Of a stretch of DNA of 64,000 nucleotides, positions 1-9,879 are shown one piece after another. The position numbers were made by a program, and so were the translations under genes. This DNA is from Paenibacillus polymyxa M1. GTDB taxonomy: Bacteria; Bacillota; Bacilli; Paenibacillales; Paenibacillaceae. Position 1 is the stretch's first letter. Every line of letters begins with the position of its first letter. The stretch is taken from NCBI RefSeq assembly GCF_000237325.1, contig NC_017542.1, positions 2,514,501-2,578,500 of the forward strand, in the 5' to 3' direction. Under the pieces are notes generated by a model. The model was given only the letters and a program-made list of their open reading frames with translations. It did not search any database and was not told the DNA's origin.

Positions 1-1
1 C

Positions 2-3000
2 GATTATGTGCTGGAGGTCAAGGATAACGCGTTAAAGGCTTTTGAACATCAGGATTATCCTTTCGAAGAGCTGGTAGAAAAGCTGGGCGTGGATCGGGAT
101 TTAAGCCGCAATCCATTATTTGATACCATGTTTGCTTTACAAAACCTGGAGCAAACAGAGCAGCAGCTGGCAGAGCTGCAATTAGCGCCCTATCCGAGTG
201 AACAAACAACGGCCAAATTTGATCTAAGTCTGTTCGCGCAGGAGGATGGGGAACAAATTGCCTGCGGTTTTCAATACGGAACCCGGCTGTACAAACGCGA
301 AACCATCGAACGACTGGCTGTACATTTACAGCAGCTAATCAATGTGGTTATAGAACAGCCGGAGATCGCTCTTGCGGCTATAGAAATGGTTTCGGCCCAA
401 GAAAAAGAGCAGCTGGTGGAGCAATTCAGCACTACAGCAGCAGACTCTCCGTATCCACGGGATCAATTACTGCATGTGCTGTTCGAGGAACAGGTTGCAC
501 AATCGCCAGATCGACTAGCGATCACCTTTGCGGACACACAGCTCACTTATCGCGAGCTGAATGAGCGTTCCGATCGTCTGGCATGTGTCCTTACTTCCCA
601 TGGGATACGGCGTGGGTCCGGGGCTCAGATACAGCGAGTAGGGATAGTAGCTGAGCGTTCCATTGAAATGGTCGTGGGCATGCTGGCTATTATGAAGGCA
701 GGCGGGGCTTACGTTCCTATTGATCCCGAGTATCCGGAAGAGCGTATCCGTTATTTACTGGAGGATTCCGGTGCCGAGCTGTTACTGTCACAGCGACGGG
801 AACAGATTTCTTTTGAACCAGGTATTCCGGTTATCGATTTGAGCGATGCGCAACTATGGAGCAGCGAATTTGAAGGATACACTCATACTCATGAATCAGC
901 TTCCATTACAAATGGGGGGTCTGCCTTAGATCTTTCGCATGTCATATACACCTCTGGTACGACAGGCAAGCCGAAAGGCGTTATGGTCAATCACCGTAAT
1001 GTCGCACGGTTGGTGAAAGGCAATAGCTACGCCACGCTTGACGAAAATACGCGTATGCTGCAAATGGGCGCAGTTGTATTCGATGCCTCCACGTTTGAAA
1101 TCTGGGGAACGCTGCTGAACGGTGGTCAATTATATGTAGTAAATCATGACACTATTTTGGATGCTGCCAAGTTCAAACAAGTGATGAACAAGTATCGTAT
1201 TAACACCATGTTCATGACCACGGCTTTATTCAATCAGCATTCACAGCAAGACATTGAAGTGTTTGCATCCCTAAAGGAATTGCTAGTGGGTGGGGATGTG
1301 ATGTCCGTACCACATGTTAACCGCGTGCTGAAGGAGTACCCGCAGCTTCGGTTGAGTAATGTTTATGGGCCGACAGAGAACACGACCTTTTCCACCACCT
1401 ATGAAATTACAGAACCGCAAACTCAAGGTGTTCCCATTGGACGTCCGATTGATCATTCCACCATTTATGTGGTCAATCGTTCGTTAAAATTGCAGCCTGT
1501 CGGGGCGTGGGGCGAGCTCCTTCTCGGTGGCGATGGCGTGGCACTCGGGTATCTGAACCGGCCTGAGCTTACGGCAGAAAAGTTTATTGAAAGTCCATTC
1601 CGGCCTGAAGAATATTGCTATCGTACAGGGGATTTGGTGCGTTGGCGTGCTGATGGCGTACTGGAGTACAAGGGAAGAATGGATGAGCAGGTCAAAATTC
1701 GCGGCTACCGCATCGAACTGGGTGAAGTTGAAACCCGTTTGTCCACGATTGCAGGTGTGAAGGAATCTGTTGTTACTGTGCGGCAGGACGATAGCGGGCA
1801 AAAACAGCTGTGTGCATATTTTGTAACAGACAGCGAATTGAGCGCTAGCGACTTACGTAGTGTGTTATCACAGGATCTGCCGAGCTATATGGTGCCTTCC
1901 TACTTTGTGCAGCTGTCGAAACTGCCTTTGACACTGAATGGCAAAGTAGACCGTAGGGCACTGTCTGCACCTGAGCCTAATGTCGATACAGGTATGGATT
2001 ATGTGGCACCTGAGACAGATGTCCAACTGGCCTTGGCTGCGGCTTGGGGAGCCATTCTGGGTATACAGAAGGTAGGCACACAAGATAACTTTTTCCATTT
2101 GGGTGGTGACTCCATCAAGGCTATCCAAGTATCGTCCCGCTTGTTTCAGGCTGGATACAAGCTGGAAATGAAGGATTTGTTCAAATATCCAACGATTGCA
2201 GGATTGAGCACATATATTCAGCCAGTTAAACGAGTAGCCGAGCAGGGTGAGGTTACGGGACATGTTGTGCTTACACCGATTCAGCGCTGGTTCTTTGAAC
2301 AGTCAACGGATGAACCACATTATTTCAACCAATCTGTCATGCTCTATCGGCAGGAAGGCTATAACGAACGGGCACTTCGGCTGGCACTCCATCAGATTAC
2401 AGCGCACCATGACGCCTTGCGAATGACTTTTCGTTCGTCGGAGAACGGATATACGGCATGGAACCGAGGTGTAGGGGAAGGCGAACCGTACCATTTGGAG
2501 TGCTTTGACTATAGGGATAGCGAAGTAATTGAAGAGAATTTGGAGAAAATGATTGAGGCTAAATGCAATGAAATTCAATCCAGTATTTCCTTGAGCGAAG
2601 GGCCATTGATGAGGCTCGGCCTATTCCGTTGCCCGGATGGAGATCATCTGTTGGTCGTGATTCACCATTTGACAGTGGATGGGGTATCCTGGCGCATCCT
2701 ATTCGAGGATTTGGCGACAGCATATGAGCAAGCCGCCAAGGGCGAACAGGTGATTCAGTTACCGCACAAGACGGATTCGTTTCAAACATGGGCCGAGAAG
2801 CTGCACGCCTATGCCAACAGCCCAGCGATGGAACGTGAGCGGGCGTATTGGGAGGGGATTGCACAAGCGAAACCGGCACCTCTGCCGCAAGATTATGGAC
2901 ATAACGAGCACGACAAGCCATTGATTGGCGATAGTGAGTCGGTTACTGCTTTGTGGACACACGAAGAGACAGAGCAATTGCTCAAGCAGGCCAATCGTGC

Positions 3001-6000
3001 CTACCGTACAGAAATTAATGACCTGTTGCTGACGGCAGTAGGAATGGCATTGCAAGCATGGAGTGGTCATGATCGTTTCCTAATTAATCTAGAGGGACAT
3101 GGTCGTGAAGCCATTTTACCAGAGGTGGACATTACCCGGACGATTGGGTGGTTTACAAGCCAATATCCTGTTTTACTCGATATGCCAAAAGAAACGGCTC
3201 TTTCGCAGCGAATCAAGCATGCGAAAGAAGGATTGCGTAGTATTCCGCAAAAAGGAATAGGTTACGGGATACTGAAATATTTAGCCGAAGTATCTCCAGC
3301 CCTATGTGAGGTAGATCCTGAGATCAGCTTTAACTATTTAGGACAATTTGATCAGGATATGAAGGGAAATGACCTGCAGTCGTCTCCTTATAGTGGAGGT
3401 ATGCCACTTAGCCCGACTATGGCTCGGACGTATACGCTGGATTTTGGCGGCATCATTTCAGGAGGCCAACTGGGGCTGACAATTAGCTATAGTCGTACCA
3501 GCTATCGACCAGAGACGATCGAGCGATTGGCCAGTTTATTGGAATCGAGCCTGCGTGAAATTTTGAAGCATTGCATTCATAAAGAACATCCAGAGCTAAC
3601 CCCAAGCGATATTTCCTATAAAGGAATGCGTGTTGAGGAGTTGGACAGCTTGTTGTCTGAGATGGGTGCTACGGGTGAAATCGACAATGTCTATACCCTG
3701 ACCCCAATGCAAAAAGGGATGCTGTTTCACAGCCAACTCGATAGTCAAGCAGCTGCCAATGACGCGTATTTTGAGCAGGTTTCTTATGATATGCAAGGTC
3801 AGCTGGACATTCATGCTTTTGCAGAAAGCCTGAATACTCTAGTTCGACGACATGAGGCGCTGCGTACACACTTTTATTTTGGACGGGATACGGAGCCTTT
3901 GCAGGTAGTGTATCGAAACCAAGATTGTGGCTTCTATTACGAAGATTTACGAGAGCTGGATAGCGATACAAGGGATACGCAGCTGACCAATTTCAAGTTG
4001 CAAGATAAAGCACGAGGCTTTGATCTGCGTCGGGATGTCCTACTGCGTGTAGCGATTTTGCGCACTGGGGAAGATCGTTATCATTTTGTGTGGAGCTTCC
4101 ATCATATTGTGATGGACGGTTGGTGTCTGTCCCTTGTAAACAAAGAAGTGTTTGAGAGCTATGCAGCACTTCGGGAGCGCAGAGTACCGGAGTTGGCGCC
4201 GGCAGTGCCTTACAGTCGCTTTATTGAATGGCTGGAAGCACAGGATCGCACCGCAGCAACCGACTACTGGAGAAGCTATTTGTCCGGGTATGAGCAGCAA
4301 ACAGAACTGCCAGCTGTAAAATCCGGCCGCAAGGGTGAAGGCTATATGGCCAGTGACTGGATGACGGATTGGGAGCATGAGCTGGCTCTCCGGGTGGAAG
4401 AGACGGCCAAGCGGTATCAGGTGACCATGAATACATTATTGCAAACCACATGGGGGATTCTGCTACAAAAGTACAACAACCATAGTGATGTTGTATTTGG
4501 CAGTGTCGTCTCAGGTCGTCCATCGGATATTATCGGGGTCGAGGATATTATTGGCTTGTTCATTAATACCATTCCTGTTCGCATCCGTAGTGAAGCAGGG
4601 GAAACTTTTGCGGAAGTTATGAAGAAAATGCAGGAGCAAGCGGTGGCTTCTCATGCGTATGATACGTATCCGTTGTTTGAAATTCAGGCACTGACCGACC
4701 AGAAACAGAATTTAATTAACCATATTATGGTGTTTGAAAATTATCCGGTGGATGAGCAGATTGAAGAAATGGGTAGTGACGGGCAGGAGTTATTATCGGT
4801 TTCCAACGTGACGGCTACAGAACAGACTAACTATGATTTGAGCATCGTCGTTATGCCGGGAGAAGGCATAAAAATTCGTTTTATGTATAACGAACTCTGC
4901 TTTGATCAAGCAGATATTGAACGTCTACACGGACATTTTGTGCATCTGCTAGAGCAAATTTTGCTTAACCCGAATGTTTGCGTTGAAGAGCTGGAATTGG
5001 TTACAGCCTCAGAAAAACAACAGATTATAGGAGAATTTAATGACACGGCCTTAGCATATTCCTACAATCAGACGATCCAAAAACGGTTTGAGGAGCAGGT
5101 GGAACGTACGCCGGATCATATCGCCGTCGTTTGGGGCCAACAATCTTTAACTTACCGTGAACTGAACGAGCGAGCCAACCGCCTTGCACGGACTTTGCGC
5201 GCGAAGGGGGTTAAACCAGATCAGTCGGTAGGTATTATGGTATATCGCTCGCTAGAGATGATCGTAGGCATCTATGCGATCCTCAAGGCCGGCGGAGCCT
5301 ATGTGCCAATTGATCCGGAATTTCCAGCCGACCGCATCTGCTTTATGCTGGAGGACTCCGGAGCGAAGCTGGTGCTGACGCAATCGCATTTAGCGGAGCA
5401 AGCATCGCTGAGCTTCGATGGCCAGGTGCTTGTGCTGGATCACGAGGACATCTATCACGAAGATGGCTCGAATCTGGAGCCACTGGCCGGACCGCACCAT
5501 GTCGCCTATGTGATCTATACCTCCGGTTCCACCGGAAAACCGAAGGGCGTAATGGTGGAGCACCATTCCGTGCTGAACCGGATTTTGTGGATGCATGATC
5601 GTTACGGCTTAAGTGCGGAAGATACGATCCTGCAAAAGACCGCCTTCACCTTTGACGTGTCGGTGTGGGAGCTGTTCTGGTGGTCGATGGTCGGCTCGAA
5701 GGTGAGTCTGCTGTCGGTCGGCGGGGAAAAGAACCCGGAAGAGATTGTGGACACGATTGCTCGTGATGGCGTGAGCACGATGCACTTTGTACCGGCCATG
5801 CTGCATGCGTTCCTGGAGTATGTGGAGCAGCAACCACGAGAAGCGATGCAAGCGAAGCTAGGCACGCTGCGCCATGTTTTTGCCAGTGGTGAAGCCTTAC
5901 CGCCACAGCATGTGGCCCGGTTCCAGCGGCTCGTGTCGAGCTTTGCCGGAGCGAAGCTGATCAACCTGTATGGTCCAACCGAAGCGACGGTGGACGTATC

Positions 6001-7612
6001 GTACTTCGATTGCGAGCCGGATGAGGAATATGCGGTTATTCCGATCGGGAAACCGATTCAGAATATCCGTCTGTACATCGTGAAGGAAGGTACAGGGCAA
6101 TTGCAGCCGATCGGGGTCGCGGGTGAGCTGTGCATCGGCGGTGTAGGTGTAGCCCGAGGCTATCTGAACCGTCCGGAGCTGACGGCCGAGAAGTTTGTGA
6201 AAGATCCGTTTGCTGGAGGCAAAGCAGGCTATGAGCGGATGTACCGTACAGGCGATTTGGCAAGATGGATGCCGGACGGCAACATTGAATATCTGGGCCG
6301 GATTGACCATCAGGTGAAAATTCGCGGTTATCGAATTGAACTGGGCGAAGTGGAGGCACGATTGGCAAGTGTGCCGCTCGTGCGGGACAGCGTTGTTATT
6401 GCTTTGCAGGATGGAATAGGTCAGCAGCAATTATGTGCTTACTTTACGGCTGATGAGCAGCTGACTGTCCGTGAGATTCGAGCTGTACTATTGGGCAGTC
6501 TACCAAGCTATATGATTCCATCCGTATTCGTACAGATGGAGCGTATTCCGCTGACGGCCAACGGCAAAATCGACCGAAAAGCGTTACCTACGCCGGACAC
6601 AGCGCTGCGCACGGGTATAGAATATGTTGCACCGCGAACCGACGTGGAGCAGTTACTGGCAGCCATTTGGCAGGAAATACTTGATATTCCACAAGTGGGT
6701 ATCCACGATGACTTTTTCACGTTGGGTGGACATTCCTTGAAAGTACTGGAGCTTATACGCAAAGTTCACCTTGCCACAAACATTGAGCTTCCTATACGTA
6801 GTGTGCTGGAGTTCCCGACCATAGAAGAGCAGGCGCTCACATTATTGAAAGCTGATCTGGAATACAAGGCTGATAGTCCAATCATTCGGTTGAATGAACA
6901 CGGTCCGGTCTCCATCTTCTGCTTTCCGCCGATGCTTGGATACGGGCTGTCGTTTGCAGAGCTTGCGAAACAACTGGATCAAGACGCAGTCGTGTACGGG
7001 TTAGAGTTCGTAGATGATGCTGCGGATGAGCAGGCAATGTTGGCACGTTATGTTGATCTTATCGTCAGCACGCAAGCGCAAGGTCCGTATGTACTGCTTG
7101 GTTATTCCATAGGTGGGAATCTAGCGCATAAGGTTGCCTCTACACTGGAGCGTCAAGGTCATGCTGTATCCGACATTTTTATGCTTGATTCAGTCAAAAG
7201 AACGGAAGCCCTACCTTTCACAGACGAAGAAACAGAGCAGGAAATTCATGCGATGCTGGAACAGGTTCCTGAATCTTACCGCGAGCTGCTGAATGAAACG
7301 TACCAGCGTAAAATGATCGCTTATGCGGTGTATGGCAATCAGCTTGTGAATACTGAAAAGGTTCAGGCGAATATTCATGGTTTTGACGCCGTTGGATCGG
7401 AAACGGTGAAGGGCACAGGAGATAATCGACTTTTATGGAAAGACGCTACACAAGGAAGTTATGAAGAGCATAGCTTGATTGGGAATCATTATGAACTGCT
7501 GGAACCCGGATTTATCGAAGAAAATGTAAAAGGTATCCGTGCCGCGATACAAAAGATTACCCGGAACATGGACAAAGGCATGGCACAAGGTTTAGCACAT
7601 CATAATTCTTGA
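2..7612 (+). CDS. Nonribosomal peptide synthetase, last two modules plus thioesterase (5' end outside window)
   Basis: The reading frame is open from base 2, so the true start lies upstream. Domain order: tail of a condensation domain (motif RNPLFDTMF), A1 (YTSGTTGKPKG near nt 950), PCP1 (LGGDSIK, nt ~2100), epimerase (HHLTVDG, nt ~2660), condensation domain (HHIVMDG, nt ~4100), A2 (nt ~5520), PCP2 (LGGHSLK, nt ~6725) and thioesterase (GYSIGG, nt ~7100). Reading the A pockets by eye gives DAFFLGVTFK for A1 (Val/Ile-like) and DVWHFSLVDK for A2 (Ser-type). The product would therefore end in D-Val or D-allo-Ile followed by Ser or another small residue. Tridecaptins end in D-allo-Ile-Ala, so this is probably TriE-like; that name is inference, while the domain calls are secure. 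Confidence 0.95.
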   Translation, partial: DYVLEVKDNALKAFEHQDYPFEELVEKLGVDRDLSRNPLFDTMFALQNLEQTEQQLAELQLAPYPSEQTTAKFDLSLFAQEDGEQIACGFQYGTRLYKRETIERLAVHLQQLINVVIEQPEIALAAIEMVSAQEKEQLVEQFSTTAADSPYPRDQLLHVLFEEQVAQSPDRLAITFADTQLTYRELNERSDRLACVLTSHGIRRGSGAQIQRVGIVAERSIEMVVGMLAIMKAGGAYVPIDPEYPEERIRYLLEDSGAELLLSQRREQISFEPGIPVIDLSDAQLWSSEFEGYTHTHESASITNGGSALDLSHVIYTSGTTGKPKGVMVNHRNVARLVKGNSYATLDENTRMLQMGAVVFDASTFEIWGTLLNGGQLYVVNHDTILDAAKFKQVMNKYRINTMFMTTALFNQHSQQDIEVFASLKELLVGGDVMSVPHVNRVLKEYPQLRLSNVYGPTENTTFSTTYEITEPQTQGVPIGRPIDHSTIYVVNRSLKLQPVGAWGELLLGGDGVALGYLNRPELTAEKFIESPFRPEEYCYRTGDLVRWRADGVLEYKGRMDEQVKIRGYRIELGEVETRLSTIAGVKESVVTVRQDDSGQKQLCAYFVTDSELSASDLRSVLSQDLPSYMVPSYFVQLSKLPLTLNGKVDRRALSAPEPNVDTGMDYVAPETDVQLALAAAWGAILGIQKVGTQDNFFHLGGDSIKAIQVSSRLFQAGYKLEMKDLFKYPTIAGLSTYIQPVKRVAEQGEVTGHVVLTPIQRWFFEQSTDEPHYFNQSVMLYRQEGYNERALRLALHQITAHHDALRMTFRSSENGYTAWNRGVGEGEPYHLECFDYRDSEVIEENLEKMIEAKCNEIQSSISLSEGPLMRLGLFRCPDGDHLLVVIHHLTVDGVSWRILFEDLATAYEQAAKGEQVIQLPHKTDSFQTWAEKLHAYANSPAMERERAYWEGIAQAKPAPLPQDYGHNEHDKPLIGDSESVTALWTHEETEQLLKQANRAYRTEINDLLLTAVGMALQAWSGHDRFLINLEGHGREAILPEVDITRTIGWFTSQYPVLLDMPKETALSQRIKHAKEGLRSIPQKGIGYGILKYLAEVSPALCEVDPEISFNYLGQFDQDMKGNDLQSSPYSGGMPLSPTMARTYTLDFGGIISGGQLGLTISYSRTSYRPETIERLASLLESSLREILKHCIHKEHPELTPSDISYKGMRVEELDSLLSEMGATGEIDNVYTLTPMQKGMLFHSQLDSQAAANDAYFEQVSYDMQGQLDIHAFAESLNTLVRRHEALRTHFYFGRDTEPLQVVYRNQDCGFYYEDLRELDSDTRDTQLTNFKLQDKARGFDLRRDVLLRVAILRTGEDRYHFVWSFHHIVMDGWCLSLVNKEVFESYAALRERRVPELAPAVPYSRFIEWLEAQDRTAATDYWRSYLSGYEQQTELPAVKSGRKGEGYMASDWMTDWEHELALRVEETAKRYQVTMNTLLQTTWGILLQKYNNHSDVVFGSVVSGRPSDIIGVEDIIGLFINTIPVRIRSEAGETFAEVMKKMQEQAVASHAYDTYPLFEIQALTDQKQNLINHIMVFENYPVDEQIEEMGSDGQELLSVSNVTATEQTNYDLSIVVMPGEGIKIRFMYNELCFDQADIERLHGHFVHLLEQILLNPNVCVEELELVTASEKQQIIGEFNDTALAYSYNQTIQKRFEEQVERTPDHIAVVWGQQSLTYRELNERANRLARTLRAKGVKPDQSVGIMVYRSLEMIVGIYAILKAGGAYVPIDPEFPADRICFMLEDSGAKLVLTQSHLAEQASLSFDGQVLVLDHEDIYHEDGSNLEPLAGPHHVAYVIYTSGSTGKPKGVMVEHHSVLNRILWMHDRYGLSAEDTILQKTAFTFDVSVWELFWWSMVGSKVSLLSVGGEKNPEEIVDTIARDGVSTMHFVPAMLHAFLEYVEQQPREAMQAKLGTLRHVFASGEALPPQHVARFQRLVSSFAGAKLINLYGPTEATVDVSYFDCEPDEEYAVIPIGKPIQNIRLYIVKEGTGQLQPIGVAGELCIGGVGVARGYLNRPELTAEKFVKDPFAGGKAGYERMYRTGDLARWMPDGNIEYLGRIDHQVKIRGYRIELGEVEARLASVPLVRDSVVIALQDGIGQQQLCAYFTADEQLTVREIRAVLLGSLPSYMIPSVFVQMERIPLTANGKIDRKALPTPDTALRTGIEYVAPRTDVEQLLAAIWQEILDIPQVGIHDDFFTLGGHSLKVLELIRKVHLATNIELPIRSVLEFPTIEEQALTLLKADLEYKADSPIIRLNEHGPVSIFCFPPMLGYGLSFAELAKQLDQDAVVYGLEFVDDAADEQAMLARYVDLIVSTQAQGPYVLLGYSIGGNLAHKVASTLERQGHAVSDIFMLDSVKRTEALPFTDEETEQEIHAMLEQVPESYRELLNETYQRKMIAYAVYGNQLVNTEKVQANIHGFDAVGSETVKGTGDNRLLWKDATQGSYEEHSLIGNHYELLEPGFIEENVKGIRAAIQKITRNMDKGMAQGLAHHNS

Positions 7613-7668
7613 AAATCTACGCTTGGCGAATAATTGGATGTTAACACCAATTTAATCTGTAACCCATG

Positions 7669-7721
7669 AATCCTGATCGAACAAGTAAGAAGCCTTCCAC
7701 TTACGCGATTCGATCAGGATT
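7669..7721 (+). terminator. Inverted repeat behind the NRPS gene, possible terminator
   Basis: Perfect 13-base arms AATCCTGATCGAA (7669-7681) and TTCGATCAGGATT (7709-7721) enclose a second short pair (GTAAG/CTTAC). No good U-run follows, so intrinsic termination is uncertain. It lies 57 bases past the synthetase stop. Confidence 0.5.
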
Positions 7722-7752
7722 CGCTTTATCATGTGCACTCCCACGATGGGAA

Positions 7753-7829
7753 GTGCGATGATTTCATAGCGCCATGCTGATGGCTTCCATGCGGAGTATA
7801 AAGATCTGCTCGCTATGCAATCACCGCAC
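7753..7829 (+). other. Structured leader candidate upstream of the serine hydrolase
   Basis: Bases 7753-7771 and 7811-7829 form an inverted repeat matching at 17 of 19 positions. The loop contains a perfect small hairpin, GCCAT-GCTG-ATGGC. It sits 41 bases before the hydrolase start and has no U-run behind it. I do not recognise a riboswitch class. Confidence 0.4.
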
Positions 7830-7870
7830 GGTTCAAATTATTAAATCAAACTCATACGTAAGGAGAGTAC

Positions 7871-9778
7871 TTGAATATGAAGAATAGAGGCTTTTACTAC
7901 CTATCCGCATTTTTAGCAGCGTTGTATCTCTGGAATCTACTCATTGCTTCGGTATGGGCAGCAGATAGTAAAACACCTAATTCAGTGAGAAAAGCAGTGG
8001 ACGACATCATGAGTACACAATTGGAAAAATTGCATACTCCGGGCGCTGCGGTCGTTGTGACCCAGGAAGACCACATTCTTTTTAGTAAAGGTTATGGATA
8101 TGCAAACCTGGAGCGGAAAGTGGCATTCGACCCAGCGAAGACTATTGTTCGTGTCGGCTCTCTAACCAAATCATTTAGCGCAAGCGCCGCAATGCAACTG
8201 GTCGAGCAAAACAAACTTGATTTGAATGAAGACGTAAACCGCTATCTCCACAGCTATAAAGCTTCGCAATACCAAAATCATCCTTTTAATCTACATCAGC
8301 TTCTGACACATACTGCGGGATTAGATGAAGCGATATACGACATCAACAGCTTGACTCGGGCAGGTGTTTTACCTACAGAGCAGTATCTCAGCACGTATTT
8401 TCAAAAGCAACCTCCTATCCGCAAACCTGGAATTCGGTATGAATACAGTAATGTTGCCTTTGGTCTGATTGGTAATATCGTGGAGCAAGTAAGCGGTCAG
8501 GGACTGAATGATTACCTTAGCACACATCTGTTCCAGCCGATGAATATGCCGAGTGCGACATTGGAATTGCCACTAAATAATCCGGCACTAGCGCAATCCT
8601 ATCAGTGGAAGCGTGAAGCGTATCTAAAACAGCCTTTTTCGTATATCAATCTGCCGGGAGCAGGAGCGTTGAACGTCACACCCAATGAATTTTCCCATTA
8701 TCTGATCACTCATTTGAATCAAGGCAAGTATAAGGGCAAAGCGGTGCTCCATCCACAAACGGTAAAAGCGATGCATGCACAGCAATTTGCAGCTGATGCT
8801 CGTCTTGATGGCATAGGTTACGGATTTTTCCGCGGTCAACTGGAGACGGGAGTGCACATGCTGTGGGCTACCGGGAAAATTGATGGTTTTATTTCCGAAA
8901 TGGTACTAGTTCCCTCCCAAAAGATCGGTATTTTTGTAATCAGCAACTCAGCGGATACGGACACCCTGCTTCATGGAAAAGTCATCAATGCGATCGCCCA
9001 AATACTGCCCGCCGAGCCGCAGGCCGCTTCTCAGTCACCGGTTCGTTCTGTCAAGGAAATAAAGCTTTTACCAGAAATCGAGGGTGTATATCAGCTGAAT
9101 TTGAATCCTATTCATGGGTGGGGAAAATGGCTTCGGATGCTGGGAAGTGTTAAATACACCGTTCGAATTCAAGATGATCATACGTTAATTGTTAAAGGGA
9201 AATTTCCGGATCAAAATGAAGCATCAGACAAAGTTTTTCAAGCAGCAGGTGATGGACTGTTTGTGGAGAAGGGAGGACAGCTTAAAATATTGCTGTATCA
9301 GGAAAACAGTACATGGATGATGATTGCCCCGGATAGTGAGACCATGAAGCAGACGACATTTATGCATCGTACCTGGACGCTGCTTGTCAGCTACGCCGCA
9401 TCCTCTTTATTTTTCATCACAACCCTGCTGATATGGATGATAAGGTATGTGCTTAGAGCTATCCGTAAAACGAATAATCACATTTCATCCAACCTGGCAT
9501 ACATTGCGTTACTAAATACGATTTTTCTCGGGGTACAGGTCGTTTATGCTAACAATCAGATGGTCTATGGCTATTCCGCCTGGTATATCTGGGGAATTTG
9601 CACGCTGCCGCTTCTTTCAGCACTTCTTGCCGTGTGGGTATTGATTGTGAATGGCGCAAAGCTGATTACAGGGGAAAAAAGAACTCGGGCTGCCGGGAAA
9701 ATTGTATTTGCGGTACTCACATTGCTGCATACAGCCTATCTTTATTATTGGAATTTCCTTCCCTTTCATTATTCCTAA
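7871..9778 (+). CDS. Exported serine hydrolase (beta-lactamase/S12 fold) with membrane tail, D-stereospecific peptidase type
   Basis: The 635-residue protein has an N-terminal signal sequence (residues 8-30, VWAADS cleavage region), an S12 beta-lactamase-fold catalytic domain with SLTK (S97-K100) and YSN (Y192-N194), a third motif region near WATGKIDGF (332-340), and about four membrane helices between residues 503 and 629. This matches the known layout of D-stereospecific resistance peptidases such as BogQ and TriF, which cleave D-residue-containing peptide antibiotics outside the cell. Lying directly behind an NRPS with an epimerase supports self-resistance. A site AAGGAG lies 5 bases before TTG 7871 and 11 before ATG 7877, so either start is possible. 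Resistance function is inferred. Confidence 0.85.
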   Translation: MNMKNRGFYYLSAFLAALYLWNLLIASVWAADSKTPNSVRKAVDDIMSTQLEKLHTPGAAVVVTQEDHILFSKGYGYANLERKVAFDPAKTIVRVGSLTKSFSASAAMQLVEQNKLDLNEDVNRYLHSYKASQYQNHPFNLHQLLTHTAGLDEAIYDINSLTRAGVLPTEQYLSTYFQKQPPIRKPGIRYEYSNVAFGLIGNIVEQVSGQGLNDYLSTHLFQPMNMPSATLELPLNNPALAQSYQWKREAYLKQPFSYINLPGAGALNVTPNEFSHYLITHLNQGKYKGKAVLHPQTVKAMHAQQFAADARLDGIGYGFFRGQLETGVHMLWATGKIDGFISEMVLVPSQKIGIFVISNSADTDTLLHGKVINAIAQILPAEPQAASQSPVRSVKEIKLLPEIEGVYQLNLNPIHGWGKWLRMLGSVKYTVRIQDDHTLIVKGKFPDQNEASDKVFQAAGDGLFVEKGGQLKILLYQENSTWMMIAPDSETMKQTTFMHRTWTLLVSYAASSLFFITTLLIWMIRYVLRAIRKTNNHISSNLAYIALLNTIFLGVQVVYANNQMVYGYSAWYIWGICTLPLLSALLAVWVLIVNGAKLITGEKRTRAAGKIVFAVLTLLHTAYLYYWNFLPFHYS

Positions 9779-9836
9779 AGATTTACAAAATAACGCATGT
9801 CCGCACATAAATGAATGCTAACATTTATATTTAGTG

Positions 9837-9852
9837 CCCCTCTGAGAGGGGC
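9837..9852 (+). repeat. Short GC-rich hairpin between hydrolase and secreted protein genes
   Basis: GCCCCTC-TGA-GAGGGGC forms a compact 6-7 bp stem. There is no U-run; a ribosome site (AGGAGG) follows 17 bases later. It could stabilise the 5' end of the downstream mRNA or be a processing site. Confidence 0.4.
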
Positions 9853-9879
9853 CTTAAACCAATTAACAGGAGGAATAGA

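Noticed and set aside
926..6762. Antisense open frames within the synthetase gene
   Set aside because: They lie opposite a gene with clear domain motifs, lack ribosome sites and have low-complexity translations.
2..7612. Assigning the synthetase to polymyxin or fusaricidin
   Set aside because: Polymyxin's last synthetase has a single Thr module, and fusaricidin's last two modules activate Asn and Ala. Neither fits a hydrophobic D-residue followed by a Ser-type pocket.
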